NCBI GenBank assembly: GCA_902727925.1
Contig: CACVAW010000002.1
Coordinates: forward strand, 1-49,577
From: an uncultured Campylobacterales bacterium
GTDB taxonomy: Bacteria > Campylobacterota > Campylobacteria > Campylobacterales > CACVAW01
Direction of reading: 5' to 3'
Length of the DNA stretch: 49,577 nucleotides
In this document: positions 28,152-39,076 of the stretch, one piece after another
How the letters are laid out: each line of letters begins with the position of its first letter
How positions within the stretch are numbered: the stretch's first letter is position 1
Translations under genes and position numbers: made by a program
The notes under the pieces: generated by a model
What the model was told of the DNA's origin: nothing
Database searches by the model: none
The model's input: only the letters and a program-made list of their open reading frames with translations

Positions 28152-29858
28152 TCAATCTATAGCTAATTTGTATTTCGGATCATCTTCATTATATTCACAA
28201 AATGGTCCTGCATTGTTTAGTATCTTTATACAATCTTTACTTAAATGTCTGATTTTTAGATTTTTCCCTGAATCTCTATATTTCTTAGTGATATTATCTA
28301 TAGCTTCAACTCCTGAGATATCTACAACTCTAGCATTTTTAAAGTCCAGTATTACGTTTTGTGGATCTCTATGAATCTTGAACTGCTCCATAAAAGAAGT
28401 TGTCGAAGCAAAAAAGAGAGGTCCGTTAAATGTATATACTTTTGTATCATCATCTTCGTATTTTGTAAGTGCATATACTTTTGCATGTCTCCAAGCAAAT
28501 ACAAGAGCCGATATGATAATACCTGCAATTACAGCTACAGCAAGATCAAGAAATACAGTAACAACAGTAACAAGAATCAATACAATCTTATCAGACATAG
28601 GCATATATCTAAGTCTATTTGCACTCTCCCACTCAAATGTCCCAATACTAACCATAAACATAATACCAACTAGTACTGCTACAGGTATGAGTGCTATACA
28701 ATCACTAAGAACAATATTAGACTGTAACATCATTAAAACATAAGGAAAACCAATTGATACAAATAGTATAAGTAATAAAAGTACTACAAAAAAAGATATT
28801 ATGTTTCGTCCACCATTTACGCTATTAATAATAGCATACAGCATAATACCAACAGGTATTACCAATAAAATAAGATTAAATTCAGCTACCACAAAAAGTA
28901 TAAGTAGTACAGCTGCCACAAATGAAGATAATCTTCCTCGTCCACCATTAGTGAAGTTAATTATTGATTGACCTATCATTGCACATCCTGCCATACCACC
29001 AAAAAATCCACAAACTACGTTTCCGCTTCCTTGCGCGATACACTCTTTGTTACCATTTCCTCTTTTACCACCCATCTCATCAAGTACTGAGAGTGTAAGA
29101 AGTGATTCAATAAGACCTACCATAGCTACTAAAAATGCGTAAGGAAGTACAATCATAATCATATTCCACTCTAAGTCAATATTGGGAATACCAAAACTAG
29201 GGAATGCTCCACTGATATCTGAAAGGTCTTTAATCTGTTTTGTATCAAGATTAAACACTATCACAAGAGCTGATATGAACATAATAGCTACTAATCCAGA
29301 AGGAACTTTTTTTGTAATTTTTGGAAAAAACTCAACTATAAGCATAGTAAGTATCACAAGAGCGTACATAAGCCACCCCTCATCCTCAAAAAGAGGTATC
29401 TGAGAATACGCAATAACTATAGCAAGACCATTAACAAACCCATACATCGCAGGCTGAGGAACAAGTCTAATAAGCTTACCAAGCTTAAATAACCCAATAG
29501 TAATTTGAATAATCCCTGCAAGCACGGTTGCTACTAATATATATTGTAATATATATGTAGAAAGTGCTTCATTTTCTATTAGGCTTTGAAGTTTCTCTGT
29601 AGGGATACTATCTTTTATTTTAATACCAAGTCCTACAAGAACAATAGCAATTGCGCCAGTTGCACCACTTACCATACCAGCTTTACCACCAATAAGAGAT
29701 GTAATAAGACCAAGTATAAATGCCGTGTAAAGTCCTACAAGAGGAGAAACTCCAGCAAGAAGTGAAAAGGCTATAGCTTCAGGAACAAGTGCAATTGCTA
29801 CAACTATTCCTGAGAGTACATTTGACTTTATCCCATATTTAGCAAAAAACTCTATCAT
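28152..29858 (-). CDS. SulP/SLC26 anion transporter with STAS domain
   Basis: GIVVAIALVPEAIAFSLLAGVSPLVGLYTAFILGLITSLIGGKAGMVSGATGAIAIVL; C-terminal STAS NVILDFKNARVVDISGVEAI. Confidence 0.92.
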   Translation of the reverse strand: MIEFFAKYGIKSNVLSGIVVAIALVPEAIAFSLLAGVSPLVGLYTAFILGLITSLIGGKAGMVSGATGAIAIVLVGLGIKIKDSIPTEKLQSLIENEALSTYILQYILVATVLAGIIQITIGLFKLGKLIRLVPQPAMYGFVNGLAIVIAYSQIPLFEDEGWLMYALVILTMLIVEFFPKITKKVPSGLVAIMFISALVIVFNLDTKQIKDLSDISGAFPSFGIPNIDLEWNMIMIVLPYAFLVAMVGLIESLLTLSVLDEMGGKRGNGNKECIAQGSGNVVCGFFGGMAGCAMIGQSIINFTNGGRGRLSSFVAAVLLILFVVAEFNLILLVIPVGIMLYAIINSVNGGRNIISFFVVLLLLILFVSIGFPYVLMMLQSNIVLSDCIALIPVAVLVGIMFMVSIGTFEWESANRLRYMPMSDKIVLILVTVVTVFLDLAVAVIAGIIISALVFAWRHAKVYALTKYEDDDTKVYTFNGPLFFASTTSFMEQFKIHRDPQNVILDFKNARVVDISGVEAIDNITKKYRDSGKNLKIRHLSKDCIKILNNAGPFCEYNEDDPKYKLAID

Positions 29859-30243
29859 TTATCAAAGTCTTCCATAGCTAGATGTTCTTTTATCACATCT
29901 AGTCCAATACCTTGAGCTGAACTTATACAATAGTTTTTTGCCCAGATTGAATTCATTTTATAATATTTTTTAAACTCTGTTTTATTTTTTGATTTTACTA
30001 CTCTATTTGTTCTTGCTGATAAATCTTTTATGAAGCTATCAAGTCGAATATATGGAGTTGCTTTAAATTGCAAGTGTATATGATCAGCACCCACACCAAA
30101 ATCTAAGATTTCTACATTATTTGACTTTGCGATGTTATAAACCTCTTCTTCTATAGTAGCTACAACTGAGTCTTCACTAAGAATTTTTCTTTTTGCTTTT
30201 GCCACTAATACTAAAGAATATTTTAATATATATTTATTTTTCA

Positions 30244-30244
<1 letters not shown>
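29855..30244 (-). CDS. IS200/IS605-type (Y1/RAYT-like) transposase homolog, probably domesticated
   Basis: KYSLVLVAKAKRKIL...GVGADHIHLQFKATPYIRLDSFIKDLSARTNRVV...WAKNYCISSAQGI; HUH motif HIH; expected catalytic Tyr region reads VIKEHLAMED. Confidence 0.75.
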
Positions 30245-31077
<833 letters not shown>

Positions 31078-32157
31078 TTATTCCTTTACGATATTGTCAA
31101 TTTTAAGTTGTATTGATTGTTCAACGTTATTAATTGCAAATTTTATATTATTAACCAAATATTTATCAATATTTTCAAAACTTTTGATATATACTAACTG
31201 TTCTGGCACTATCGGAGATTCTACAAATATTACTTTTTCATTATATTTTTTTAAATATTCATTTAAAAGTTGAATTAATTCAACTTTAGAATTATCAAAC
31301 TTTTTTTGATCTTTGATTTTTTTATTAAGAGTCCATGAAGCTGCATATTTAATTTTGTATTCATCGTTAGATATATTACTTTGAGAATACATTTGTATTA
31401 CCTGAGCTGAATTATTTGATAAAATTAAATCAAATTCTTGCAGTTTTTCTAAACCTTCTGGCATTTTTGGTATTATCTCATTTGTTTTAGCTTCAATTTT
31501 ACTATGGTTATATTCATCAACCTTATCTGCAATAACATAAAAAGAAAGATATGTAGATATTCCAGTAGCTATAAAAAATGCTAATATAAAAGATATCACA
31601 AAATATATAATATGATAAAATCTTGGCTCTAACTCTGTAAATATCGGAATCAACCTATAAAATATCCATATAATATATCCCAAAAACATAACAGCAAATA
31701 AAAATCCAAATACTGGTATGAATACACAAAAATCACTGATAATAAATATAACAAAAATATAAGAAAACATTATTAGTAAGTTTTTAAAAGACAGTGTCCT
31801 ATCTAATACATAAAAGAAAAAAAAGTTTGGTAAAACAATTCCAACAAATAAAATTGGATAAAATATAGCACGACTAATACTCAAAAATATATTAGGTATT
31901 AAGGACACCTCTCTAAATGCACTAAATGCTAACTTATATTCTTTGTTCAATAATAACTCAAACACAGCTTTCATATCTTGCATACCAATAAAATATTTCA
32001 AAATAAAATCAATTAAAATAGCTAAAAACGTAATTACTGTCACATACAAAAGTATTTTTTTTGATGTGAGATTAGATTCTTTGAGATTTTGAAAATAATC
32101 TTTTGAAAATAAAATTCCTCTATATAGCAAGCTTGATATACCTTTAAAAAAATCCAT
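31078..32157 (-). CDS. Multi-TM membrane protein of unknown function
   Basis: 359-aa ORF, ~5 hydrophobic segments. Confidence 0.7.
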   Translation of the reverse strand: MDFFKGISSLLYRGILFSKDYFQNLKESNLTSKKILLYVTVITFLAILIDFILKYFIGMQDMKAVFELLLNKEYKLAFSAFREVSLIPNIFLSISRAIFYPILFVGIVLPNFFFFYVLDRTLSFKNLLIMFSYIFVIFIISDFCVFIPVFGFLFAVMFLGYIIWIFYRLIPIFTELEPRFYHIIYFVISFILAFFIATGISTYLSFYVIADKVDEYNHSKIEAKTNEIIPKMPEGLEKLQEFDLILSNNSAQVIQMYSQSNISNDEYKIKYAASWTLNKKIKDQKKFDNSKVELIQLLNEYLKKYNEKVIFVESPIVPEQLVYIKSFENIDKYLVNNIKFAINNVEQSIQLKIDNIVKE

Positions 32158-33222
32158 TTACTCTCCTACTGTAATATAAAGTATTCTAAACCTAAGAGCT
32201 GGGGGTTTTTTTTGTGTGTCTTCAGCTATATATAAAGTAGCATTTTTAAGTTCTACACCATCTTCTTTCACTCTCCATACTCCTCCAAATAATCCCTCTT
32301 CATATCCATCAAGATTAAAATCAACTCCATTTCTTTTTGCACTCACTGAAAATATTCTTATTAGTCTATCTTTTTTCTCAATAAAGTCTTGTTTTTCTTG
32401 CGCAGTAAAATCACTCCAGAATTTATCATAATTTATTTCTTTAGAATAATTAACAGCTTTTAGTATATTTTTATTTGGATACAAGTCTTGAGCTCTAAGA
32501 GTATAGTCCTCTATAAGTACAGGTTCAAACTCTTTTAATCTTTCGAAATGCTCTGGATATTTACTTGATGATACTTCATTTATATTTGTAATTGGAGCTT
32601 CTTTAATAACTTTAGGTTCTGGTATATCATCTATCTTTCCCAAATCAGCTTTGATATAAGAAAAAATAACTTTGATATTAGTAACATAATCATCATACTT
32701 TTTTATCTGAATACTTCCTATAGGAATATCACCTTCATAAACACCAAAATCTGTTTTTTCATTAACTCTTATGATGTCATACTTACTTATCAAATTATTT
32801 TCAATAAGATCTTTATTAATCATTTTTATAATTTCAAACTCAGCATTTTTCATCTCTTGATATTCACTTGCTACCATATTAAATTCTGTGTTATTAAACT
32901 TTATAGTATTTGTCCACACTCCAGCATACTCTATATTTGAATATTTTTCTTTGAGTGTTGATGTTAAATCTATAATTTTTGGTTCACCATACTTTTGCCA
33001 AAATGAATCTAGTATATTATTATCTTTTATATTTGCTACATTTTGAAGTTTAATCGCTTGTGGACTTTGAATATCTATGGGGCTTTGAATAATTGTTTTA
33101 GGTTGATTTATTTTTTTTGGACTTTTCTCTTTAAAAAATGTCATATATATAATAATTCCAGCAACCCCAAATACCAGACAAAACAGTAAAAACTTTAGTC
33201 CCTTAAATTCAAGTTTGTACAT
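32158..33222 (-). CDS. Membrane-anchored protein of unknown function
   Basis: 354-aa ORF with N-terminal TM, adjacent to the 359-aa membrane protein. Confidence 0.7.
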   Translation of the reverse strand: MYKLEFKGLKFLLFCLVFGVAGIIIYMTFFKEKSPKKINQPKTIIQSPIDIQSPQAIKLQNVANIKDNNILDSFWQKYGEPKIIDLTSTLKEKYSNIEYAGVWTNTIKFNNTEFNMVASEYQEMKNAEFEIIKMINKDLIENNLISKYDIIRVNEKTDFGVYEGDIPIGSIQIKKYDDYVTNIKVIFSYIKADLGKIDDIPEPKVIKEAPITNINEVSSSKYPEHFERLKEFEPVLIEDYTLRAQDLYPNKNILKAVNYSKEINYDKFWSDFTAQEKQDFIEKKDRLIRIFSVSAKRNGVDFNLDGYEEGLFGGVWRVKEDGVELKNATLYIAEDTQKKPPALRFRILYITVGE

Positions 33223-33225
33223 TAA

Positions 33226-35022
33226 TTACTCCACAATTCCAAATTTTTCAAGAAACTCATCATCTACATCTATTAGGTTTCTTTTTCTTAAACTCTGTAT
33301 CACTTCTTTTGTGCAATTAGTATCTTTTGGCCAAACTCTTTTTTGACCATGAATTTTACTAGTTGCATCAAGACCAAAAAGAGTGTCATTAAACCAATCA
33401 CGGCTTACATCAATATTATTTACAACTCGCCATACTAACATATACTCATTCATATTTTTGTCTTTTAAATCTAAAAAAACTACAAATCTTGTATGCTGAC
33501 TTAAAACTTTTTTTATCTTATCAAAAGTCTCTTTTATATCTTTAGTGTTCTCTAAAAATATAGTTGTTATAGGAGTATAAGTATCTGTTTTAAATTGTCT
33601 TATATCAAACTCTCCATCAATACTAAGTTTAGATTTAAGTTCTTCATCACTAATTGTGTCTTTAATACACTCTACTTCATCTCCTGTAGCATCAATACCA
33701 AGCTTTCCACTGATACAAGGCTCCTCACTAGCATGATCAAGAGCGTCACATATCCCCTCACTAATTAAGATATTTTTATTGCTAATTCTATTAAGAATAT
33801 ATGTTGACAACTCATCATAATTATCTAATTTTGGAGCGTTATTACCTACAAAAATAGCATGCTTAACAAAACTCATTTGTCCTACACCCCAAAAAGTGTG
33901 CATAAACTGTTTTGCATGACCTGGATATCTAGCATCAATTGAAGCAAGTAAAAGATTATGATATACCCCGTTTTCAGGCATCTTATAATCTATAAGTTCA
34001 GGAGCAGTAGTTTTAAGAAGTGGTAAAAATATTCTTTCAGTCGGCCATCCCATATACTTATCTTCTAAAGGTGGTTTGCCAACAACTGTAGCGTAATAAA
34101 CTGGATCTTTTTTTGAAGTAATTTTTGTGACATCAAGTACTGGATACTCATCTGCTAAAGTATAGTATCCTGTATGATCTCCAAATGGACCCTCAATCTT
34201 ACTTATACTAGGATCAACAAAACCCTCTATTATATAGTCAGCCTCTTCAGGCACATACAAATCATTACTAAGACACTTAACAAGCCTTGCTCCCTTTTTA
34301 GTCACAAAACCATACATAAGAAGCTCAAACATACCTTTAGGCATCGGAGCAGTTGCACTCCATGTAAGAAGAGGATCTCCCCCAAGTCCAATTGCAACAG
34401 GCATTTTTATACCTGCTTTTTTATAATCGTCAAAAAAACTTGCACTATCTTTATGTATTTGCCAATGCATACCCAAAGTATTATCTGAATGAACTTGAAG
34501 TCTATACATCCCGAGATTATTCATTTTACCATCAAGGCTTTTTGTATAAACCTGTCCCATAGTGATAAATGCACCAGCGTCCTCTTCCCAAGTCTTTAGA
34601 ACTGGTATATCATATAAACTGTTTAATTCACACTCTTGCGATACTCCTTTTTTTGATAATCTTTTAGGAAAAATATCTTTCATAGAAAAAAGCTTCCCAA
34701 GCATGCCAAACTTATCCCCAAGACTAGTAGGAGGAGAGAGATGTAAAAGCTCTTCAATCTCTTTGGCAATATCGTCAGGATGTTTCTTGAAAAATAAATT
34801 TGTAACTTCAAAAGAAGAAAATAGATTAATAAGTACAGGAGTTTCAAATTTTTTGTTAAGTCTCTTTGAAACTACATTAGTAAAAAGCAAGGATTTTGAA
34901 CTCTCTTTTTTTACTTCGATATAAGCTATATGAGCAATTTCTAGATCTATATCAACGGCCGAGTCTATTACCCTTAATAAGTTATTCGCTTTTAATTTTT
35001 TTATAACATCATTTGAAGTCAT
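33226..35022 (-). CDS. UbiD family decarboxylase (menaquinone-biosynthesis type)
   Basis: SNDVIKKLKANNLLRVIDSAVDIDLEIAHIAY...GPFGDHTGYYT...VVGKPPLEDKYMG. Confidence 0.88.
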   Translation of the reverse strand: MTSNDVIKKLKANNLLRVIDSAVDIDLEIAHIAYIEVKKESSKSLLFTNVVSKRLNKKFETPVLINLFSSFEVTNLFFKKHPDDIAKEIEELLHLSPPTSLGDKFGMLGKLFSMKDIFPKRLSKKGVSQECELNSLYDIPVLKTWEEDAGAFITMGQVYTKSLDGKMNNLGMYRLQVHSDNTLGMHWQIHKDSASFFDDYKKAGIKMPVAIGLGGDPLLTWSATAPMPKGMFELLMYGFVTKKGARLVKCLSNDLYVPEEADYIIEGFVDPSISKIEGPFGDHTGYYTLADEYPVLDVTKITSKKDPVYYATVVGKPPLEDKYMGWPTERIFLPLLKTTAPELIDYKMPENGVYHNLLLASIDARYPGHAKQFMHTFWGVGQMSFVKHAIFVGNNAPKLDNYDELSTYILNRISNKNILISEGICDALDHASEEPCISGKLGIDATGDEVECIKDTISDEELKSKLSIDGEFDIRQFKTDTYTPITTIFLENTKDIKETFDKIKKVLSQHTRFVVFLDLKDKNMNEYMLVWRVVNNIDVSRDWFNDTLFGLDATSKIHGQKRVWPKDTNCTKEVIQSLRKRNLIDVDDEFLEKFGIVE

Positions 35023-35043
35023 TTATTTACCTTTATAATACAT

Positions 35044-35067
35044 ATAAAAACTATTAATAGTTTTTAT
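35044..35067. promoter_or_regulatory. 24-bp perfect palindrome upstream of ubiD
   Basis: ATAAAAACTATTAATAGTTTTTAT. Confidence 0.5.
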
Positions 35068-35080
35068 GATATAATTCACT

Positions 35081-35150
35081 TACAAAAGTTCCCATCTACT
35101 GATAAGACTCCAAGGGAGGCTTCTTCGGATAGGTAGAATGGGTCATTTTT
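35081..35150 (+). ncRNA. Candidate small RNA with promoter and intrinsic terminator
   Basis: -10 TATAAT at 35070-35075; 9-bp bulged stem CCCATCTAC (35091-35099)/GTAGAATGGG (35133-35142), inner hairpin CTCC-AAG-GGAG (35108-35118), then TCATTTTTT. Confidence 0.5.
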
Positions 35151-36138
35151 TATAGTGAAATTCATCTCTATCTTTTGTCATTTCATCAATTTTAATTAAG
35201 TACTTTTCAATTCTTTTGTAATAAGACTCATCATTTCTTTCAAATTTTCTAAAAATTGCCCAACAAATATAATCTACAATTTGAAGATTTACACTTGAAG
35301 CACTAGAATGATGAAAAATGTCATATCTAATCTTTGTATGTAACTCTTTACTCTTTAGATATTCTTTTATACCTTTTTTTAAAGCTCCAATTTGTTTATT
35401 CTTATTATTTTGTACAGGTAATCTATCAGTAATAATTATGAAGTTTTTATTAATTTCTAACTTATCAAGAAGTTTTTGAATTGCAAAACTTAGGTTCTCT
35501 ATATAAAATCTATCTTTTTCTTTCCTTTTAATTGGATCTACTTTTGGTTTTTCAAGTATATAAGAATACACTTTGACATTATTTTCATCAAAAGTAGAAA
35601 TTATATTAAATAATTCATTTTTAACATAACTATTATCTTCACAAGCATGAAAAGCTTCTATATTTAAACGTTTATCAATAAAGGGATTTAAGTTTCTTTC
35701 TAATAATGAATATCTATAATTTGCTATGTGTTCATGTAAATTGAACGGTCTTCTTTTTATTAAAAAAGTAAACATATAATGAGTACTTCCATTTAAAGAA
35801 AAATCCATATCTCCAGCTTCATCTACAAAGATATATAAAGTATCACTAACATTTTCAATATTTACTTTTGTATCTATTCTAAATTCCAAGTCCTTAATTG
35901 ATATTGTACTATCAAAAAAACCTTGAAGTAATTCGATTAATTCATTTTTAATTTTTAATTTTTTGAGCTCTAAAAAATTATTTGGATGAACAAATAGACT
36001 TATTACAACCTCTTCAAATATATCAAATCCTTGAATAATTTCTTTTTTGTAATAACCATTTTCTAGTTTTATAGCTAGATCATATTTATTCTGTTTCTTT
36101 AAAATATTTTGAATTATTTTTATATTACTTTTACTCAT
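35143..36138 (-). CDS. DUF3800-type protein
   Basis: LYIFVDEAGDMDF...; FIIITDRLP...; SVNLQIVDYICWAIFRKFERND. Confidence 0.75.
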   Translation of the reverse strand: MSKSNIKIIQNILKKQNKYDLAIKLENGYYKKEIIQGFDIFEEVVISLFVHPNNFLELKKLKIKNELIELLQGFFDSTISIKDLEFRIDTKVNIENVSDTLYIFVDEAGDMDFSLNGSTHYMFTFLIKRRPFNLHEHIANYRYSLLERNLNPFIDKRLNIEAFHACEDNSYVKNELFNIISTFDENNVKVYSYILEKPKVDPIKRKEKDRFYIENLSFAIQKLLDKLEINKNFIIITDRLPVQNNKNKQIGALKKGIKEYLKSKELHTKIRYDIFHHSSASSVNLQIVDYICWAIFRKFERNDESYYKRIEKYLIKIDEMTKDRDEFHYKK

Positions 36139-36141
36139 AGT

Positions 36142-36474
36142 TTATATCTTTTTTACATATTTGGGAGTGATTTTAAGACTACCAATACCTGGAACTTTAC
36201 AATCTATAGTATGATCATCGTCACTAGGAAATAGTCTTATATTTTTAACTTTTGTTCCTACTTTTATAACTGAAGAACTTCCTTTTATTTTTAAGTCTTT
36301 AATAATAGTAATACTATCTCCTGCTTGAAGTAATGTACCGTTTGAGTCTTTTACAATAAATTCTTTTATTATTTCCACTTGCCATTCATGAGCACACTCT
36401 GGACATATAAGAAGATTCATATCCTCGTATGTATACTCTGAATCACACTTTGGGCAATTTGGTAAAGTTTTCAT
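36142..36474 (-). CDS. yjdM: PhnA/YjdM family zinc-ribbon protein
   Basis: [27 protein letters not shown]...[23 protein letters not shown]. Confidence 0.9.
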   Translation of the reverse strand: MKTLPNCPKCDSEYTYEDMNLLICPECAHEWQVEIIKEFIVKDSNGTLLQAGDSITIIKDLKIKGSSSVIKVGTKVKNIRLFPSDDDHTIDCKVPGIGSLKITPKYVKKI

Positions 36475-36511
36475 TATTTATATACTTCCTTATTAAGCCT
36501 TAAAAGAGACT

Positions 36512-37363
36512 TTACTCTTTTATAACTGTTCCTACACCCTCTTTAGTGAATACCTCAAGCAATAATGAATGTTCAATCTTACCATCTATAATATGAGCTT
36601 TTTTTACACCTGCTTTTACACATTCTAAACAAGCTTCTACTTTAGGAATCATACCTCCATGTATTGTGCCATCTGCTTTAAGACTAGCAATACCATTTTC
36701 ATTTAGGGTTGGGATCAATTCTTTATTTTTATTTAATACGCCTTTTATATCTGTCATAAATATGACTTTTTCAGCTTTAAGTTCACTTGCTATCTTACTC
36801 GCTGCTAGGTCTGCATTTATATTAAATCCTGGATGATTCTCTTCATATGAAGACGCAATCGGAGCGATTACTGGGATGAATTGTTCACGAATTAAGTTTT
36901 GAACTACACTGATATCAACTTTATCAATTCGTCCTACAAATCCGAGTCTTTCATCTCTTTGTTTAGCTACTAAAAAGTTTGCATCTTTACCTGATATCCC
37001 AATAGCTTTTGCTCCGTGATTATTTATCATTGTTGTTATTTCTTTATTGATATTCCCACTAAGTACCATTTCTACAACTTCAAGAACCTCTTTTGAAGTA
37101 ACTCTTAAACCATCAATGAATTCAGATTTAAGACCTACTTTTTCAAGTGTAGAAGATATTTTTTTACTACCACCATGAACAAGTACAGGCTTAATGCCCA
37201 CCATATAAAGTAATACTATATCTTTTGTGAATTTTTGTTTTAGTTCTTGATCTTCCCATGCAGAACCGCCATATTTAATCACAAATATTTTGTCTTTAAA
37301 TTCTTGAATATACGGTAATGCATCAAGAAGTGTTTTTGCTTGTCTAATTTTCTCAGTAATCAT
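36512..37363 (-). CDS. argB: Acetylglutamate kinase
   Basis: KIFVIKYGGSAWEDQELKQKFTKDIVLLYMVGIKPVLVHGGSKKI. Confidence 0.95.
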   Translation of the reverse strand: MITEKIRQAKTLLDALPYIQEFKDKIFVIKYGGSAWEDQELKQKFTKDIVLLYMVGIKPVLVHGGSKKISSTLEKVGLKSEFIDGLRVTSKEVLEVVEMVLSGNINKEITTMINNHGAKAIGISGKDANFLVAKQRDERLGFVGRIDKVDISVVQNLIREQFIPVIAPIASSYEENHPGFNINADLAASKIASELKAEKVIFMTDIKGVLNKNKELIPTLNENGIASLKADGTIHGGMIPKVEACLECVKAGVKKAHIIDGKIEHSLLLEVFTKEGVGTVIKE

Positions 37364-37366
37364 CTT

Positions 37367-37438
37367 TATACGCCTTTTGAAGTGAGTTCAAAAGAGCTGT
37401 CTTCAGCAGACGGCTCTCGGAGCCTTGCTCCTTTTGAA
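37367..37438. repeat. Intergenic multi-hairpin element, copy A (upstream of argB)
   Basis: Outer TTCAAAAG/CTTTTGAA; hairpins GAGCTGTCT-TCAGC-AGACGGCTC and GGAGC-CTT-GCTCC; begins TATACG. Confidence 0.6.
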
Positions 37439-37495
37439 AAGCTTTGCTTTTCCATCATCTTATTAATAACTTTTAATACAACAGTTACTGTTTCC

Positions 37496-38701
37496 CTAAT
37501 ACTTTTCCTCAAAACTATACCCATTTTCTTTTATTATCTTTCTAATTTCTTCTTGGTGATCTTTGCCTTTTGTTTCTAAGCTCATTGATACATTTGCGTC
37601 ACCATAAGATAGTCTTGTAGATACTCTATCATATCCTATTTGAGTGATATTTGCACCTACAGTGTTTAGTAATTCAGTCAAATACATTAAGCTTCCTGGC
37701 TTATCTATCAGTGTTATTAGTAGTTGCATTTTTCTGTATGATTTTGACAAACCTTTTTCAATGATGATAGAAAGCATATTTACATCTATATTTCCACCAC
37801 TTAACACAATAGCTATATTTTCATTTTTTTTGTACTTAAACTTATCATGCATAAGAGCAGCCACGCCAACAGCACCTCCACCTTCAACTACAAGCTTTTG
37901 AGACTCAAGTAAAAATAGTACAGCACTTGCAATTTCTTCATCATCAACTTCAACTATATCATCTACATACTTTATAAGTGTTTCAAGATTAATTTTACTT
38001 GCACATCTTACTGCTATTCCATCAGCTATTGTTTTTACAGCTTTTGAATTAACGACTTTACCTAGCTTGTAAGAATCTCTTGTTGCACTTGCACCTCTTG
38101 CTGTTACACCTATTACTCTGATATTTGGGTTTATACTCTTTAGAGCTATGCTCATCCCCGAGATAAGTCCACCTCCACCAATTGGTACGATTACAGTATC
38201 AACATCTTTACAATCTTCAAGTATTTCAAGTGCCACTGTTCCTTGACCAGCTTTAACCAAATCATCTTCAAATGGATGAATGAACGTAAGCCCTTGTTCT
38301 TTTGCTAAAGTTTTAGCATATTCATAAGCTTCATCGTAGTTTGAGCCATGAAGAATAATATTTGCACCTAGTTTTTTTGTACCATTTACTTTTGATAACG
38401 GTGTTGCCTCAGGCATTACAATAGTAGAGTTAATTCCAAGTTTAAGAGATGCATAAGCTACACCTTGAGCGTGATTTCCGGCACTCGCAGCTATTACTCC
38501 GTTCTTTTTTTCTTGGAGTGAAAGTGAGCTTACTTTATTATAAGCTCCTCTTATTTTATATGCACCTGTTAGTTGAAGATTTTCTTTTTTAAGATATACA
38601 TTAGCTTTGTCTGATAATAAGTCCGAATATATAAAAGGTGTTACTTTTACAATATTTTTTATATTTTCTTTTGCTAGTTTAATATCTTTTAGGGTTGTCA
38701 C
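37496..38701 (-). CDS. ilvA: Threonine ammonia-lyase
   Basis: LKKENLQLTGAYKIRGAYNKV; AASAGNHAQGVAYAS; GGGGLISG; C-terminal ACT-like region. Confidence 0.93.
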   Translation of the reverse strand: MTTLKDIKLAKENIKNIVKVTPFIYSDLLSDKANVYLKKENLQLTGAYKIRGAYNKVSSLSLQEKKNGVIAASAGNHAQGVAYASLKLGINSTIVMPEATPLSKVNGTKKLGANIILHGSNYDEAYEYAKTLAKEQGLTFIHPFEDDLVKAGQGTVALEILEDCKDVDTVIVPIGGGGLISGMSIALKSINPNIRVIGVTARGASATRDSYKLGKVVNSKAVKTIADGIAVRCASKINLETLIKYVDDIVEVDDEEIASAVLFLLESQKLVVEGGGAVGVAALMHDKFKYKKNENIAIVLSGGNIDVNMLSIIIEKGLSKSYRKMQLLITLIDKPGSLMYLTELLNTVGANITQIGYDRVSTRLSYGDANVSMSLETKGKDHQEEIRKIIKENGYSFEEKY

Positions 38702-39075
38702 TTACTTACTCTATTATGAAAGTATATATCTCTATCATCATCATGTAAAATCAACATAGTGTTATTATTATGAAATGATATTTGCATCTCTTTTTCTTTA
38801 TTAGTAAGATAATAGTTTATTATTTGTTGTCCATCATCAATTACAACTTTTTGAGCATAATCAAAACTTTGATGATTCCCATATAGACATAACTCCGCAG
38901 TAGAATTATCATCAAATACCAACTGCCACTCTTTTACGCTTTTGTCTTCAATGATTTTGTTATAAAAAACTTTATCTTGACTTGACCTTATAGTATTAGC
39001 TCTATCAAAGTACCAAGTACTTGCAGCGAATATCACACTACTAAACAGGGCTATTAGTACTAATATTCTTTTCAT
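38698..39075 (-). CDS. Small exported protein of unknown function
   Basis: Signal peptide MKRILVLIALFSSVIFAAS. Confidence 0.65.
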   Translation of the reverse strand: MKRILVLIALFSSVIFAASTWYFDRANTIRSSQDKVFYNKIIEDKSVKEWQLVFDDNSTAELCLYGNHQSFDYAQKVVIDDGQQIINYYLTNKEKEMQISFHNNNTMLILHDDDRDIYFHNRVSK

Positions 39076-39076
39076 A

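Noticed and set aside
28359-29403. Plus-strand ORFs antisense to the SulP gene
   Set aside because: Overlap strongly supported SulP coding; no motifs.
35081-35150. Known riboswitch (fluoride, glycine, SAM, c-di-GMP, etc.) or SRP RNA
   Set aside because: Conserved core sequences that I could recall are absent.
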